NCBI GenBank assembly: GCA_003550305.1
Contig: QKYT01000229.1
Location: 5,007-61,583 of the forward strand
DNA: 56,577 nucleotides
Reading direction: 5' to 3'
DNA from: Glomus cerebriforme
Taxonomy: Eukaryota > Glomeromycota > Glomeromycetes > Glomerales > Glomeraceae
A program made the position numbers and the translations under genes. Shown one piece after another: positions 25,201 to 38,237 of this stretch. Below the pieces are notes generated by a model, which saw only the letters and a program-made list of their open reading frames with translations, ran no database searches and had not been told where the DNA came from. Position 1 is the stretch's first letter. Every line of letters starts with the position of its first letter.

Positions 25201-28200
25201 ACATATTTTCGGATATGTTATCTATGGTAGCCGAGCAAGCTGAACAACCTTCCGAGAGCGATCTGCCTAAATGGTTAGCACCAGCTTTGTTGGTTATAGA
25301 AGCTTTTATATCTCTATCTGATGAACCAACAACTGTAGAGTTACATTCCAAACCTGAAGAATCGAAAGCAATTGAAGATCCTATGATAGATGCTTGTTCA
25401 CCGACAGATTCGCAACGATCAAATTTACTAGGATACTGCCTATCATTTATGAAGCGAAAAGATCTTGACAAAGATATTATCATCTCATTGCTTCGAATTT
25501 TGGTGCGGTTAACTCGTCGATATTCTGATGCAGTCGAATTTGTTAAAAAAGATGGATTATCATTACTTTTTAGTACTTACAAACCACGAGCTCATGACTT
25601 CCGTGGACAGCAAATATTCGTTGTTATGATATTGCGTCATATAATAGAGGATGTATCTGTGTTAGAATCAATTATGGAAAGAGAAATCAAAAGTTGGTTC
25701 ACCAATCACCGAACTCGTGTTGTTGATATCAATACTTACTTACGAAATACTGCACAATTTGCGTTGCGTAATCCTGAAATATTTGTTCAGTCCACAAAGA
25801 AACTTTGTAAATTAGCAAGATATGAACCTGGCAGAACTAGTCAACAAATTACTTTAATTAGACAAGAATCGGAAGAAGTTCGTAACACCGTAAGCAAAGA
25901 CATTACTGTTAACGAAGAAGAAATGACAGATGTTGTACCTTCAACATCTGCAATAGCCGATTCACCTAAAAAATTATCCTTTGGTTCCGAAGTGGCAGAA
26001 AATTTAATTCATTTCATTGCAAATGAATTGATCTCAATACGTAATATTCAATCTGCTACAACTTTAGAGTCAAAATCAACTGAAACTGCACATGAAAAAC
26101 AAAAGAGTACTGAGAATGTTAATTCCGTTACAACCAACAATAATGCTAACAACAATAATAATGTTAATAATAACAACGCAACTAATTCTAATAATACGGG
26201 ATCTACTCAACCACAATTCAAACCCGAAGAACATTTAGATTATTTATGTCGTTGTTTCTTGCTTCAGTGCTTGACCGAGTTACTTTCATCTTACCCTTCA
26301 TGTAAAAGTGAAGTTATCAATCTTTCACGTAGAAAAAGTAGTATTGGTCCTGCTACTCCCTCCAAATCAAGAACTCCTTTATTGAGTTATCTATTGAACG
26401 ATCTATTACCATATGGATGTATTACACCTTCAACCGACATCGAAATACGTAAACGTTATGGGCAATCTAAATGGACTACATCTGTCATTGTAGCTTGGTG
26501 TTCAAACATTAGTAATGATATCGATGAAAAGAAAGTTCAACCTGAATTGGTACAAGTTCGTAAGTTTGTTTTGGATGGTATAATCCGTTCGTTTAAGAGT
26601 GCTATTTCTTCATCCGATCCTATTGAAACAAAATATGGAAGACTTTTGGCCTTGGCCGAATTATGTTACGCAATCCTAACTGCACGTACAAGTCCAAGCA
26701 ATAATGCAAACAAACCTATTGATGATGGACCTGCTAGTGTTGCCAAGTTAATGCTTGACAAACATTTCGTGAACACTTTAACTGAAGCCCTTTCAGAAGT
26801 AGATTTAAACTATCCTTCAGCAAGGATTTTAATAAATGCTTTATTGAAGCCATTCGAATTTTTAACAAAAGTAGCCATCAAATTGGGTCGCGCACCTGAA
26901 CCTTCTAAAGAGGAACAAGAACGTCGTGAAAGTATTGCCTCCATTTCTACTCCTTCAGCTGATGAAATGGTTCATGAAACAGAAGAAGCACCTGATTTAT
27001 ATGCAACTTCTGTATTGGGTGCTCTTGAAGGTAGAATGGAAAGTGATGAAATGGAAGACGAAGACATAAGCACTTCAGACGAAGAACAAGTCTACGACAA
27101 TGGCGAATACGATGAAGAAACTGATAGTGATATTAGTGATATCAGTAATGATGATGATTTAAATGAAGATGACAACAACAATGAAGAAGATATGGACGTA
27201 GAAATAGTAGTTCGTCAACCTTTGCATAGTCATCCAACAATATTAGATAATGAAAACAATGACAATTCCGAAAATGAAGTTAACAATATAAGTCAACATT
27301 TAGAGCATGAGGACGATACAGATGATGAACATCCTGTTCGTCATCAGGGTGGAGATGATGATCAAGAAATGTGGGATGTTCACGAACAAGTTATTATAAA
27401 TCGAGGTGATATCGATGAAGAAGTTATTGATGATGCTGAAGGACATCATCACCGTCATCGACGACATGGTGGTTTTGGAGCTGATGACGAAGGTAATGAT
27501 AGAGAAATAATGTTAGATGATGAGGATGAAGATGAGGACGATGATGATGACGATGATGACGACGACGAAGCTGATGATGGAGAAGAAAATGATGTAGTTT
27601 TAGATAGTGGAGATGTAATTGATGATGGTTATGTGGATCGTCTCAACTTTAATTGGGGATGGAATCAACCTGGTTCAATTTTTATGAATGATGATGATTT
27701 TGGTCTGCCAGGTCGTCCAAGCCGAGCCTTATTTAGCTTTGGTAGTAGACGTCACCGACATATTCCTGGCGGTCGTCGTGCTATTTTAGAAGTTCCATCA
27801 GAAGGTCTTGACTATGTAATAAATGATCATGTTGGTTATGGTTTCAATTTCAGTACAAATGATGAAGTTGATATTCCTGGTATAAGAAATAGACCTATTC
27901 CTGGTGCTAACGATGATGTTACTTCACATCCATTACTTGTTAACCGAACACCAAATCTTCCTAATATAACTGGAAATACTGGAGTTGATTTTAGAGGAAG
28001 AAATGTCAGAAATGGAGGACCATTGGGTGACTGGACACAATCTATTGAAGAATTGATTGGTGGTGGTGCAGTTCAATTATTAGAACAATTGTTAACCAGA
28101 AGTCGCGGTTCCTTAGGACACTCCACTTACAGACTTGAATTAAATACAGGTTCGGGTGGTTTAGTTAGTGGTATTGAAGTTGATCGAGTCTTTCCTAGGT

Positions 28201-31200
28201 CGATAACAAATACTCAAGATAATCAAAATATTTCTACTCCTCCGAGTGATCCAATAACCGCAGTTCAAGAATTTATGCCAGTTTCAACTGGACAAAGGTG
28301 GGCTGACGAAGCTCGTATGATGTACGGCAATACTGTATCAGAAAAGGCTACTAAACTAGTTGAACATATACTAAACGTTTTGATTCCTCTTGCGGTGGAA
28401 GAGGATAAAAAGAGAAAAGAAAAGGAAGAGAAAGAACGTGAAGAAAGGAAAATTCGCGAAGAGGAGGAACGAAAAAAAGCGGAAGAGGAACGAGTTAGAA
28501 GAGAATCAGAAGAGAGAGCTAGAGTTGAAGCTGAAGCTGAAGCAGCTGCTGCTCGTGCTGTTGAAACACAAAATGTAACATCAGATCAATCAATGACTGA
28601 AAATACTACAGAACCTGAAGAAATAGTTGAAGTTACTGAAACAACTGAAATTATTGAACTGGGTGATGCCATGCAAGAAGATGCTCCCGTCACAGAAATT
28701 ACCGAAATTGAAGAAAATCTAGAGAATCCCGATGCTATGGATGCTGAACCATCTCCAGCGCAGGAAGTTGAACCCACAACTTCTGAGGATAACGTTGCTA
28801 TGGAGGAAGAACCAATTACCACAGAAGGAGCGACTACTTCACAAACATCTCAGGTTGTAGCCGAAAGTACGGTTGAAGGCACGGCCGAAGGCACAAGTGA
28901 AACTCAAAGTGCAAGAACAACCGTTATGGTCAATGGTCAGCCTATAGATATTACAGATACCGGAATTGATCCAACATTCCTTGAAGCACTTCCTGATGAA
29001 TTACGTGAAGAAGTATTAAATCAACATTTACCCCCAGAAAGAAGAAACAGACCTCCAGTAAGTGGTGCAGGAGATGCTATTAGTACTGAATTTTTAGAAG
29101 CCTTACCAGATGATTTACGCGAAGAAATTCTTCAGCAAGAAGCAGCTCTTGAACAAGAAAGGAGAGACCGTCAACGAACTACTGAACCTGTTGCCGCAGA
29201 AATGGATACTGCAAGTTTCTTTGCTTCATTAGATCCTCAATTGAGACAAACCGTCTTACTTGAACAAGATGAAATGGTTTTGGCTTCATTACCCCCAGCA
29301 ATTGTCGCTGAAGCAAATGCTTTGCGAGAAAGAGCAAGTAGGAGATATACAAATGCAGTACGATCAAGAACCATTGCTAGTACTAATCCAGCTGTACAAG
29401 CCCCCAAGAAACCTACTGTTCAACGTGATGCAATGAAACTTGTTGAAACTCCAGGATTAGCCACATTAGTTAGACTATTATTCTTACCTCAACCCTTAGG
29501 AAACAAAAACTTACTCCATAAACTATTACTTAATCTTTGTGAAAATAGTAGAACACGCGGAGAACTGATTTTAATGTTACTTTCAGTCCTTTATGATGGA
29601 AGCGGAGACGTAGCTGCTGTCGATAAGAGTTTTGCTCAGATGTCTTTACGTACTAAAGGTACTCCTAAAGGTACTCCGAGAAGACAGTCAAGTGCTCCAA
29701 ATCCTTCCCTTTCTCAAATAACTCAAGCAGCTGGAGAAAATGTACCTAATTTGATAGCTCAAAGATGTTTGGAAGCTTTGACATATATTGTGACGTATAA
29801 TGAAGCATCAGTTACGTATTTCTTAATGGAACATGAAAGCAACATTGGACTTAAGAGATCAAATAGTCGTAAAGGCAAAGAAAAGCAAACAAAATCCTCC
29901 GTAAGCAAATATCCTGTTGTGATACTACTTAGTCTTTTAGATCGACAAGTGTTTATTAAAAATACAGCGTTAATGGATCAATTAATGCACTTATTATCAT
30001 TTGTTTTACGACCTTTGTCAACTTTATCGAAATCGGAATCGTCGACATCATCTGGCGATTCTGGTTCAACTTCAAATACTGGAAATGAGAATGGTTCTTC
30101 GTCACAAATCAACATCTCCACAGATGGTAACGAAAATAACACAAATAGTAACACAAATAATAACGAAAATATTTCTAATCAAAATACGGATAATCAGAAT
30201 AGTAATTCAAATAATTTAACTGGACAATCTAATCAACAGTCTAATAATGAACAGCATTCCAATAATACCAATCAAGTTCCGAATATATCTAATGATCAAA
30301 ATAACAACAATAATCAGGAGACCAATAATAACAATAATACATCCGGAAATGAAACAAATCAAGATAATGCTACAGCTTCTTCATCAAAACAAACAGAATC
30401 TGAAAAACTTCCTACACTTAAACCGCCTGTTATACCCGACAATTGTTTGCGTTTAGTAGTGAATGTATTGACTGCGGGCGAATGTACAAGTAATACTTTC
30501 AAATACACACTTTCAGTTATACAACATCTTTCAACATTAAGTGGAGCTCGTGATGTAATAACGTCAGAATTAGTTGAACGTGCTCAGTCACTTGGAAATG
30601 ATATATTGGATGATCTTGATGATTTAGCGCAAATATTAGATAAGGCAAACACCGGAGTTGATGTTCAAGGAGTCACTTTGTCCAAATTCTCACCTTCATC
30701 TTCGAAACAAGCAAAATTATTACGTGTCCTCAAGACAATTGATTATATGTATTCTCGTAAACAACAATCAAATGCCACTTCGTCTAGTACACAAATAGAA
30801 GTTTCATTAGCACCTACTGTTGATCCCGATGTGGAAACAGTTGCACCACGGACATTGTTAGATAGTAGTACGCGAAATTCTAAATTGACAGAAGATGAAG
30901 AAAAAGTTATGAAGATATATGAGACGCTCAATTTCACTGAATTATGGAAAAAACTAGGAAAATGTTTGACTACTATACACGAAAAACCGGATATGATTCA
31001 CGTGGCAACTGTTCTTTTGCCACTTATAGAGTCATTGATGGTTGTATGTAAATATGTTGGCATGTCATCAACAAATCAGAAAGTATCTTCACCAGGACCG
31101 TATGTTTGTCCTTCCGAGAGCATGGAAGATTTATTCTTTACATTTACAGAGGATCATCGTAAGATTCTTAATACGATGGTCAGGAATAATCCTTCTTTAA

Positions 31201-32474
31201 TGAGCGGTTCGTTCTCTTTATTAGTACATAATCCAAAGATCCTTGAGTTTGACAACAAGAGAAATTATTTCAACCAACAACTTCATAAACGTACAAATGC
31301 TCGCGAACATTATGGTACTTTACAACTTAGCGTTAGACGTCAATATGTATTTGAAGATTCCTTCCAGAACTTACAAAGAAGAACCGGAGATGAAATCAAA
31401 TATGGCAAACTTAGTGTACGGTTCTATGAAGAGGAAGGTGTCGATGCTGGTGGTGTAACAAGAGAATGGTTCCAAGTTCTCGCAAGACAAATGTTTAACG
31501 AGGACTATGCATTATTCAAAACATCAGCGGCAGATAGACTTACATATCAACCAAATAGAGCCTCAGGTGCAAACCCAGAACATTTACTATTCTTTAAATT
31601 TGTTGGACGTGTTATTGGTAAAGCTATCTATGATGGAAGGCTTTTGGACGCATATTTCACACGTTCTTTCTATAAACATATACTCGGAAAACCCGTTGAT
31701 TATCGGGATGTTGAAGCTATAGATTTGGAATATTATAATAGTTTGGTGTGGATGTTAAATAATGATATCACAGGAGTAATCGATTACACATTTAGTGTTG
31801 AAACCGATGATTTCGGCCAAAAGAAGATTGTTGATTTGAAACCAAACGGAAGAAATATTCCAGTAACAGAAGAAAACAAACGAGAATACGTTATGCTTGT
31901 AACTGAACAGAAACTTACTTTAGCTATCAAGGATCAAATTGAAAATTTCCTTGCCGGTTTTCATGAAATTATTCCAGCACATTTGATTAGTATATTCAAT
32001 GAACAAGAATTAGAATTACTAATTTCGGGTATGCCAGATATTGACATTGACGATTGGAAAAATAATACTGAATACCAGAATTATACTCCTTCATCTCCAC
32101 AAATTCAATGGTTCTGGAGAGCTGTGCGAAGTTTTGATCAAGAGGAGCGAGCGAAACTCTTACAATTTGTTACAGGTACCTCAAAAGTACCGTTGGAAGG
32201 CTTTTCCGTTCTTCAAGGTGTTCATGGTGTACAGAAGTTCCAAATTCATAAAGATTTTGCTAGTCCAGATCGTCTACCATCTGCTCATACTTGGTAAGTT
32301 ACTCATCAATACATATATATTTTATTATTGCCTTGAATCATCACTCTAATCTTACATTATCACTTTAATAGTTTCAATCAAATAGATATTCCTGAATACG
32401 AAAATTACGAGCAGTTAAGGTCTCAATTATTATTGGCAATCTCTGAAGGAACAACAGGATTTGGTTTTCAATAA
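19263..32474 (+). CDS. TOM1: TOM1/HUWE1-type HECT E3 ubiquitin ligase
   Basis: This giant E3 ligase accepts ubiquitin from an E2 on a catalytic cysteine and passes it to substrates. Eighteen exons: 19263-19304, 19552-19848, 19931-20522, 20603-20709, 20787-20940, 21022-21170, 21249-21359, 21424-21514, 21588-21791, 21875-21996, 22077-22526, 22603-22894, 22975-23167, 23243-23505, 23578-23697, 23770-23853, 23947-32293, 32372-32474, encoding 3906 aa (family about 3300-4400). Order: N-terminal DUF908/DUF913-like helical repeats (about 1-1100), a UBA ([13 protein letters not shown], about 1265-1305), an acidic block (about 2130-2310), UBM/DUF4414 motifs ([28 protein letters not shown], about 2760-2870), two Asn-rich linkers, and the HECT domain (about 3550-3906). 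The catalytic Cys3873 in SAHTCFNQ is encoded TG|T across the last intron. No WWE domain was seen. Exon phases all match. Confidence 0.93.
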
Positions 32475-32975
32475 TGTCATGACCATTGGTGTGGCGTTAT
32501 AAATATATATTATTTTTGAACATTTATTTCTTTTTTATTTTAGGTAGTTTACAATTTGTTACATTTATTCATTTAAAATTTAAAAAAGATTTCCCATTCC
32601 CTTCTTTTATTCTGCAATATTATTTTAAATTCTTAAACATTTTTCTCTGTATATTTCTTTTGTTTAGGATGATATATATATTATTCTAAATTATTATAAC
32701 ATCAATCAATAAAACTTTGCTTCAAAAAAACAAAAGTGACAGGATAAATTTTTTATTAAAATACAACTAGGTATGAATCCACGTTTAACTCATTTTTAAT
32801 AAGTATTGATTAAAAGATGGGTATTTTCATACCAGATGAAAGCGATTGTACTGTAGTCATCTCAAAATTTCTATAACCCATATTTTACCGAAAAAACGAT
32901 TTTATTAAATATGTACCAAAAAGAGACAAAATAAAACCATTATCCTAACTCTAGTTTATCTTTACATAGTATACA
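32475..32975. other. Convergent 3' spacer between TOM1-like and phosphoketolase genes
   Basis: About 500 bp separate the two stop codons. AATAAAAC near 32708 may serve the ligase transcript as a poly(A) signal. No gene is seen. Confidence 0.5.
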
Positions 32976-35900
32976 CTAAAATTCTGGCTTATTCATAAGA
33001 TTTTCGGGATCTTTACCATATTTCTCGATATATTTATCATGCTCAACAATTTTGTGCTTATATGATGAAATTAGTTCATGTGCCCTAATTGATAATTTTG
33101 GATGGAATTTGGACGCGCTATGAATAACGGCAATTACAACGTCAAATCTACTGGTTTCATTAGCAGTTAACATCTAAATTACAAAAAAAGAAGTGAATTA
33201 TACATATTATACATATAAAATGCAAACTTAATATTAAATAATCTTACCCTAAAAGGAGTTGTTGTTGTGCCTTCTTCTTTATATCCCAACTATATCATAT
33301 TGACGTGTATAAAAGAAATTATGATAATGCGTAAATCAAACAAATTTATAAATATACTTATAACTATTACATACCACAGTTATGCGTTGTGAATTAGGTC
33401 TATCAAACAGGAGTGTTCTAATTACACTTTGATATCCATGAAAATTAAATATAATAGGTTTATCGCTAGTAAACAGACTATCAAAAGCCTCATCATCTAA
33501 AGAATGTGGATGACTTCCATATCTGGGTAAAATCATTAAATCTAACACATTAACCACTCTAACACGTAATTCCGGAGCATCTTTCTTTAATAAGCTTGCT
33601 GCTGCTATAACTTCAAAGGTAACTTCGGCACCACATCCAACTAAGACTACATCAGGATCAAGGCCATCATCGGTTGAAGAAAATTTCCATATTGATGCTC
33701 CTGCTATACAATGACTCTCGGCTTCTTCAGGTGATAGCCAAACTGGCGTTGGATTTTTGCTTCCAATCATCAAATTAATATAATTTTTTGCTCTTAAACA
33801 ATGAGCTATTGTAATAAGGAAACAATTTGCATCTGCTGGTAAATAAATGCGAATATTATTATCTACATTAAAATAAAGTAAATAAAGTTATATTAGAATT
33901 TCAAATCTTAAACTTATTTAAAACGAGTAAATTAAACACATAATTACATTTCATATTAAGAAGATTATTAATAAATGAAGGATTTTGGTGAGAAAATCCA
34001 TTATGTTCTTGTCTCCAAAGAGTTGAAGTTTCAATATAATTCAAAGATCCAATTGGTAACCGCCATGATGTTTCCATACCAATTTTAAGGAATTTTGCGT
34101 ATTGAATCATCATTGTGGTGATAATTCCCAAAAAAGTTTCATAAGATGGGAACAATGCAATGCGTCCTAAAAAAAAATTTAGTTTAAAAGTTTTATAAAT
34201 ACTTGAAGTAATTAATAAAATAATTCACACCTGTTAAAGTATATCCTTGCATCCATCCTTGACACGTATGTTCGGACAAAATTTCGATTACGCGACCTCC
34301 TTTGTAACTGGTCTGGCGAGACCATTGGAAGTTTCGATGAGTAACTTGAAAAACGGCATCCAACTTATTTGACACAAGCTCTAAATATATTTATAAAAAG
34401 ACACGTAAATTTTTAAATTAAAAATTAAAAAAATTCAAAATTATTTGTAATTACCATCTGGCGAAAAGATCCTGAATCTCTTCGGATTCCTTCACAATAA
34501 ATAAATAAAAGTTTGTCAGATATGATTTAAATAAGAAGATTAACTTCTCAATTAACTTACATTTTAATGACTCTAGAACAATATTGCCCAACAACTTTCA
34601 TACAACTTTCGTTATCACCTTTTTGTATCATTAACTCTTTGTAATCCGGTAAATCCAAAGGTTCATATGCAGCATACGTTTCTTTTCTAATTCCCATACG
34701 CAATTCTTCTTTTGGCAAAGTTTCAAGAACTTCCATTATAAATGAATTTTTTGATAAATCAAATAATTCATGAAATCTATAACTTTTTAACCAAGATTCC
34801 AATAAATGAAGTTCTTCATCATCAACTTTTGCATGTGGTAAAGGTACTTGATGAGATCTAAATGAACCTTCAATACGCTGACCATGTAATTCTTTAGGAC
34901 CTGTCCAGCCCTTTGGAGTTCGGAGAACTAACATTGGCCATCTTGGTTTGCAAATTGGATTTCCAGACCTGGCACAATTTTGAATTCTTCGAATTTCTTG
35001 ATATGCCCATTCCATTGAAGTAGCCATATCCGCATTGATATTATTTAAGTCTGATACGACACGAACTTGATATCCGAACCCACTAACATTTACATTAAGA
35101 TTTATTAAAAATGGTGTATATTTTACTGTTTTCAATATAATATATATATATTACACGCACGTAAATAATGTGGCAATTTCAGTATCTCTATGAAAATAAT
35201 GATAATTAAAAATGATGAATAATAATAGATAATATATCACACATATATATAAACGCGTACTCCATAACGCCATAAATCGTTTCTTCTGAAATCTTGAACC
35301 CATTAACGTGTAAAATCGGAATTACTGCACCACTTTCAGCTGGATCGATAAATTTATAAGAATGCCAAGCTGTCGCCGTTGGACCCGTTTCAGCTTCACC
35401 ATCACCAACAATGCACGTGACTATTAAATCTGGGCTATCCATAATTGCACCAAAGCTAACCGAAAGAGCGTATCCAAGTTCACCACCTTTACGTAATATA
35501 ATAATAATATAATTCAATTTATTTCGTATAAACTAAATAAAATGAGATTTTACCTTCATGAATTTGCCCCGGAACTTCGGAATTCACGTGACTCGGAAAT
35601 CCGTGAGGCCAACTGAAACTTTTAATTAGTTCACTCAACCCATCTTTATCAACACTATATTGAGGGTAAAATTTAGCTAGAGATCCTTCAACAAAAAGAT
35701 TAGCTAGACAGGCAGGAGCGCCATGACCTGGACCGGTTACAAGAAACATCGGAATTGAATGTTTCTTTATTAGATAATTACAATGAGCGTAAATAAGGTT
35801 AATCCCGGGGCATGTTCCTAATAGTTAATTTAACTTTAATGATATAAAATTAGGTTTAAAACTGTCAAATAATAAATTTTCACGTACCCCAATGACCCAA

Positions 35901-36101
35901 TAATCTTCCTTTAATATCTTCTTTACTTAAAGGTCTTTCCAACAAAGTATTTTTTTGTAAAAAAATCATTGAAGCAGCTAAATAATTCGTAGCCCGTTGT
36001 AATAATTCTAAATGATATAAATCTTCTTTTGATCCAATTTCTGCTGTATCTAATTTTACAGGAATTGGTATCATCGAACCAGTAGTAGTAGAATCTGCCA
36101 T
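32976..36101 (-). CDS. Xylulose-5-phosphate/fructose-6-phosphate phosphoketolase
   Basis: Thiamine-diphosphate enzyme that splits xylulose-5-P (or fructose-6-P) with phosphate to acetyl-phosphate plus glyceraldehyde-3-P (or erythrose-4-P). Exons, transcript order: 36101-35888, 35817-35554, 35486-35261, 35187-35161, 35082-34561, 34489-34455, 34380-34231, 34166-33948, 33862-33375, 33289-33248, 33173-32976; 794 aa, the usual length. Visible motifs: GHWGTCPG (about 69-76), VTGPGHGAP, the cofactor motif [10 protein letters not shown] (GDG at 187-189), [19 protein letters not shown] and C-terminal [11 protein letters not shown]. The start is ATG 36101 (MADSTT); the frame extends upstream only through a TTG. 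Two exons are only 27 and 35 nt, yet the frame is kept. Whether its acetyl-phosphate goes on to acetate kinase cannot be told here. Confidence 0.93.
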
Positions 36102-36621
36102 TTTTTTAATTTCGAACAAATCGAAGAAAATTCATTCGAAATAAAACATAATATGAATTCTTATAAGCATAATAATTATTGAAATTGGGACGTAATAATG
36201 TGATCATTATGACAATATTAATTATTATGTCGTACAAACTTATTCGTTATTGCAAAAATGGGAAAGTCTGATCTCTGATGGCTAGGGATGCGTTAGTTAT
36301 TAATTAATGTTAAAAAAATATTATATATATATTTTTTTTATTTACGAGTTCTGATGTAAAAAATAATTTATTAATTAATAATCATGTGATTAAATTCTGT
36401 ATTTTTATTGGTTAGTTTAAAATAATGGTTAATTACCCCTACTGATGGCATGTGGGCCTGTTCATTTCTGATTGTTCGGATTTTTGATCGGGTTTTGATC
36501 AGTATACTCAATTTTTGATTTTGATCACATGATAGGATTGGTTAATGGATTTCCGATCAAAAACCCGAACTGAACAGGCCTAATTAAAGATGCTACGTTT
36601 TCTTTTACCAAGTAATCTTTG
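36102..36621. promoter_or_regulatory. Divergent promoter shared by phosphoketolase and PDCD7-like genes
   Basis: The two start codons are 520 bp apart and head to head, so this space must hold both promoters. No TATA element was assigned. A 126 bp inverted-repeat element (36455-36580) sits nearer the PDCD7-like start. Confidence 0.5.
36455..36580. mobile_element. Tiny foldback MITE in the shared promoter
   Basis: It begins GGCCTGTTCA and ends TGAACAGGCC. After a 10-nt insertion in the left arm, the arms continue to match (TTCGGATTTTTGATCGG against the complement of CCGATCAAAAACCCGAA). No target duplication is clear. At transcript level it would fold as a long hairpin. Confidence 0.5.
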
Positions 36622-38237
36622 ATGTATTCCCAAACAACATCGTCTCAACCAAGCCAGCAAGCCTATAACAGGTCTTCAAATTTTTCACATCCGCGATACC
36701 AACAACAATTTTCACATAACCTTACATATACAACGCAGAATGTGGTTTATGAGTCGTATAACTCTTGCTCGTTTCCTGTTGATACTTTTATGGCACTTAC
36801 GAGTACTGGCGAAATAGAAGGACCTCCAGGCGTAAATAGAATCGATAATGGATTTAATATAAGTGAGGTTAATTCGTTTCTTTTTAAAAAAAAAAACTAT
36901 TAATAATTTTTATTTGAATCTTTCGATAGAGAAAACCACTAATCCTCAACAAGCTTGGCTCAATGCATGGATCAAATCTCGTAATATAAAGCTTGAAGAA
37001 TCAGTATCCAAATTGCCTAATATAACAAATATACGTGAACAAATTCTACATACTCATTGCTTATTACAAGATTTGAAATCAAAATTGGACAAACTAGAAG
37101 AAATTCGAGAAACTGCAAATGAAGATGAATGGAAATCCAACATAGAAAGTCTCGAAAATTTCAAAGTAGAATAAGATTTTTACGTAACAAACGCGTCATT
37201 TCTAGATTATCGTTATTCTATAATGATATTAAAATGTAATTTTATTTTAGAAAACACTGGAATCAAATTTATCTTATTTAACTGATCAAAAATTTATTGA
37301 GAAAATGAAATTAAAATTGTCCAAAATTAGGCGTCATCAGGTATGAATACAAATGAATTTATTAAATTCATTATTATGATTCACTGAATTAAATTCATTT
37401 TTAAAGAAATGGCGTACGAAGCATATCAAGAAGTTACAATCTGTTCGAGATGAAAGACAACGTAGGCGTGAAACATTACATAAAACTATTGATGAATGGC
37501 GAACAGAATGGATAGCAAAAGAATTAGCTCTAAAACGGGTGAGCATTAAATATTTTCTAAATTGGAATTGATAAAATTTCATACTCTTAATTTTATTATA
37601 GGAACAAGCAAGGAAAGAAGAAGCTGAAAAGAGAGTTCAAGAGGCTGAAGCAAAAAAGAGCGAACATAAAGAATTAACAAAACTCTTGGAAAAAGTAAAA
37701 AAACTTCGTGATCTTCGCAGAGAACGATTAAAACGCGAAGGTTTTTATTTATTATTCTTACATTGTCAAATAATTCATAGAATTCTCTATAATTAAATGT
37801 TTATATATACCAGGTCATTTCTTTCCTGAGGAAGATGATGAATTTTTTAACAAGATTGCATCATTGAATGATGCAATGAAGGTTGAAGAAGCCCGTCTTG
37901 ATCAAGAAAGAAATGCTGCTGCTGAACATAAAAGAAATGAAGCCATGGATGCGGGAATGAAAGAGCGCGAGAGAGAAAGAGATCCCGTTTATGAATATTG
38001 GCATCAAGCCGAATTTGATTTAGATAATTTAGTTTTAATTAGGTATAATTTTATAATAAAAAGTATTTTGTGAAATATGTATTTTTTTTTTTACTAAACA
38101 TATGATTATGTAGGAGACAATGGGATGCTTATATAAATGAAACTGGATCAACAGGATCTTCATGCATACCACCTACATTTGTAGATCCATCACCACCAGC
38201 CAATTATATTTGGGCATCCTGCCTAACACATGAGTAG
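36622..38237 (+). CDS. PDCD7 / U11-U12 snRNP 59 kDa-like protein
   Basis: Human PDCD7 is the 59K subunit of the U11/U12 di-snRNP, which recognises minor (U12-type) introns. Exons: 36622-36862, 36930-37165, 37251-37340, 37407-37538, 37602-37740, 37814-38042, 38114-38237; 396 aa (human about 485). An Asn/Gln/Ser-rich N-terminus precedes QQAWLNAWIKSRNI, a long Lys/Arg/Glu-rich coiled coil (about 170-330), and the diagnostic C-terminus RRQWDAYINETGS, then IPPTFVDPSPPANYIWAS. This matches the PDCD7 ending (IRHxWDQYL, then IPxGWVxPxPPSNDIWA). The start is ATG 36622. The fifth donor, GTTTTT, is weak. Assignment is from memory of the family tail; a generic coiled-coil protein is less likely. Confidence 0.75.

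Noticed and set aside
25187..25483. Minus-strand and alternative-frame ORFs inside the TOM1-like exon (for example 25187-25483, 28586-28822)
   Set aside because: They are shadows of a 2.7-kilocodon coding exon with clear family homology on the other strand.
36102..36119. Upstream start giving [10 protein letters not shown] for phosphoketolase
   Set aside because: The first codon is TTG, not ATG; ATG 36101 begins a normal N-terminus.
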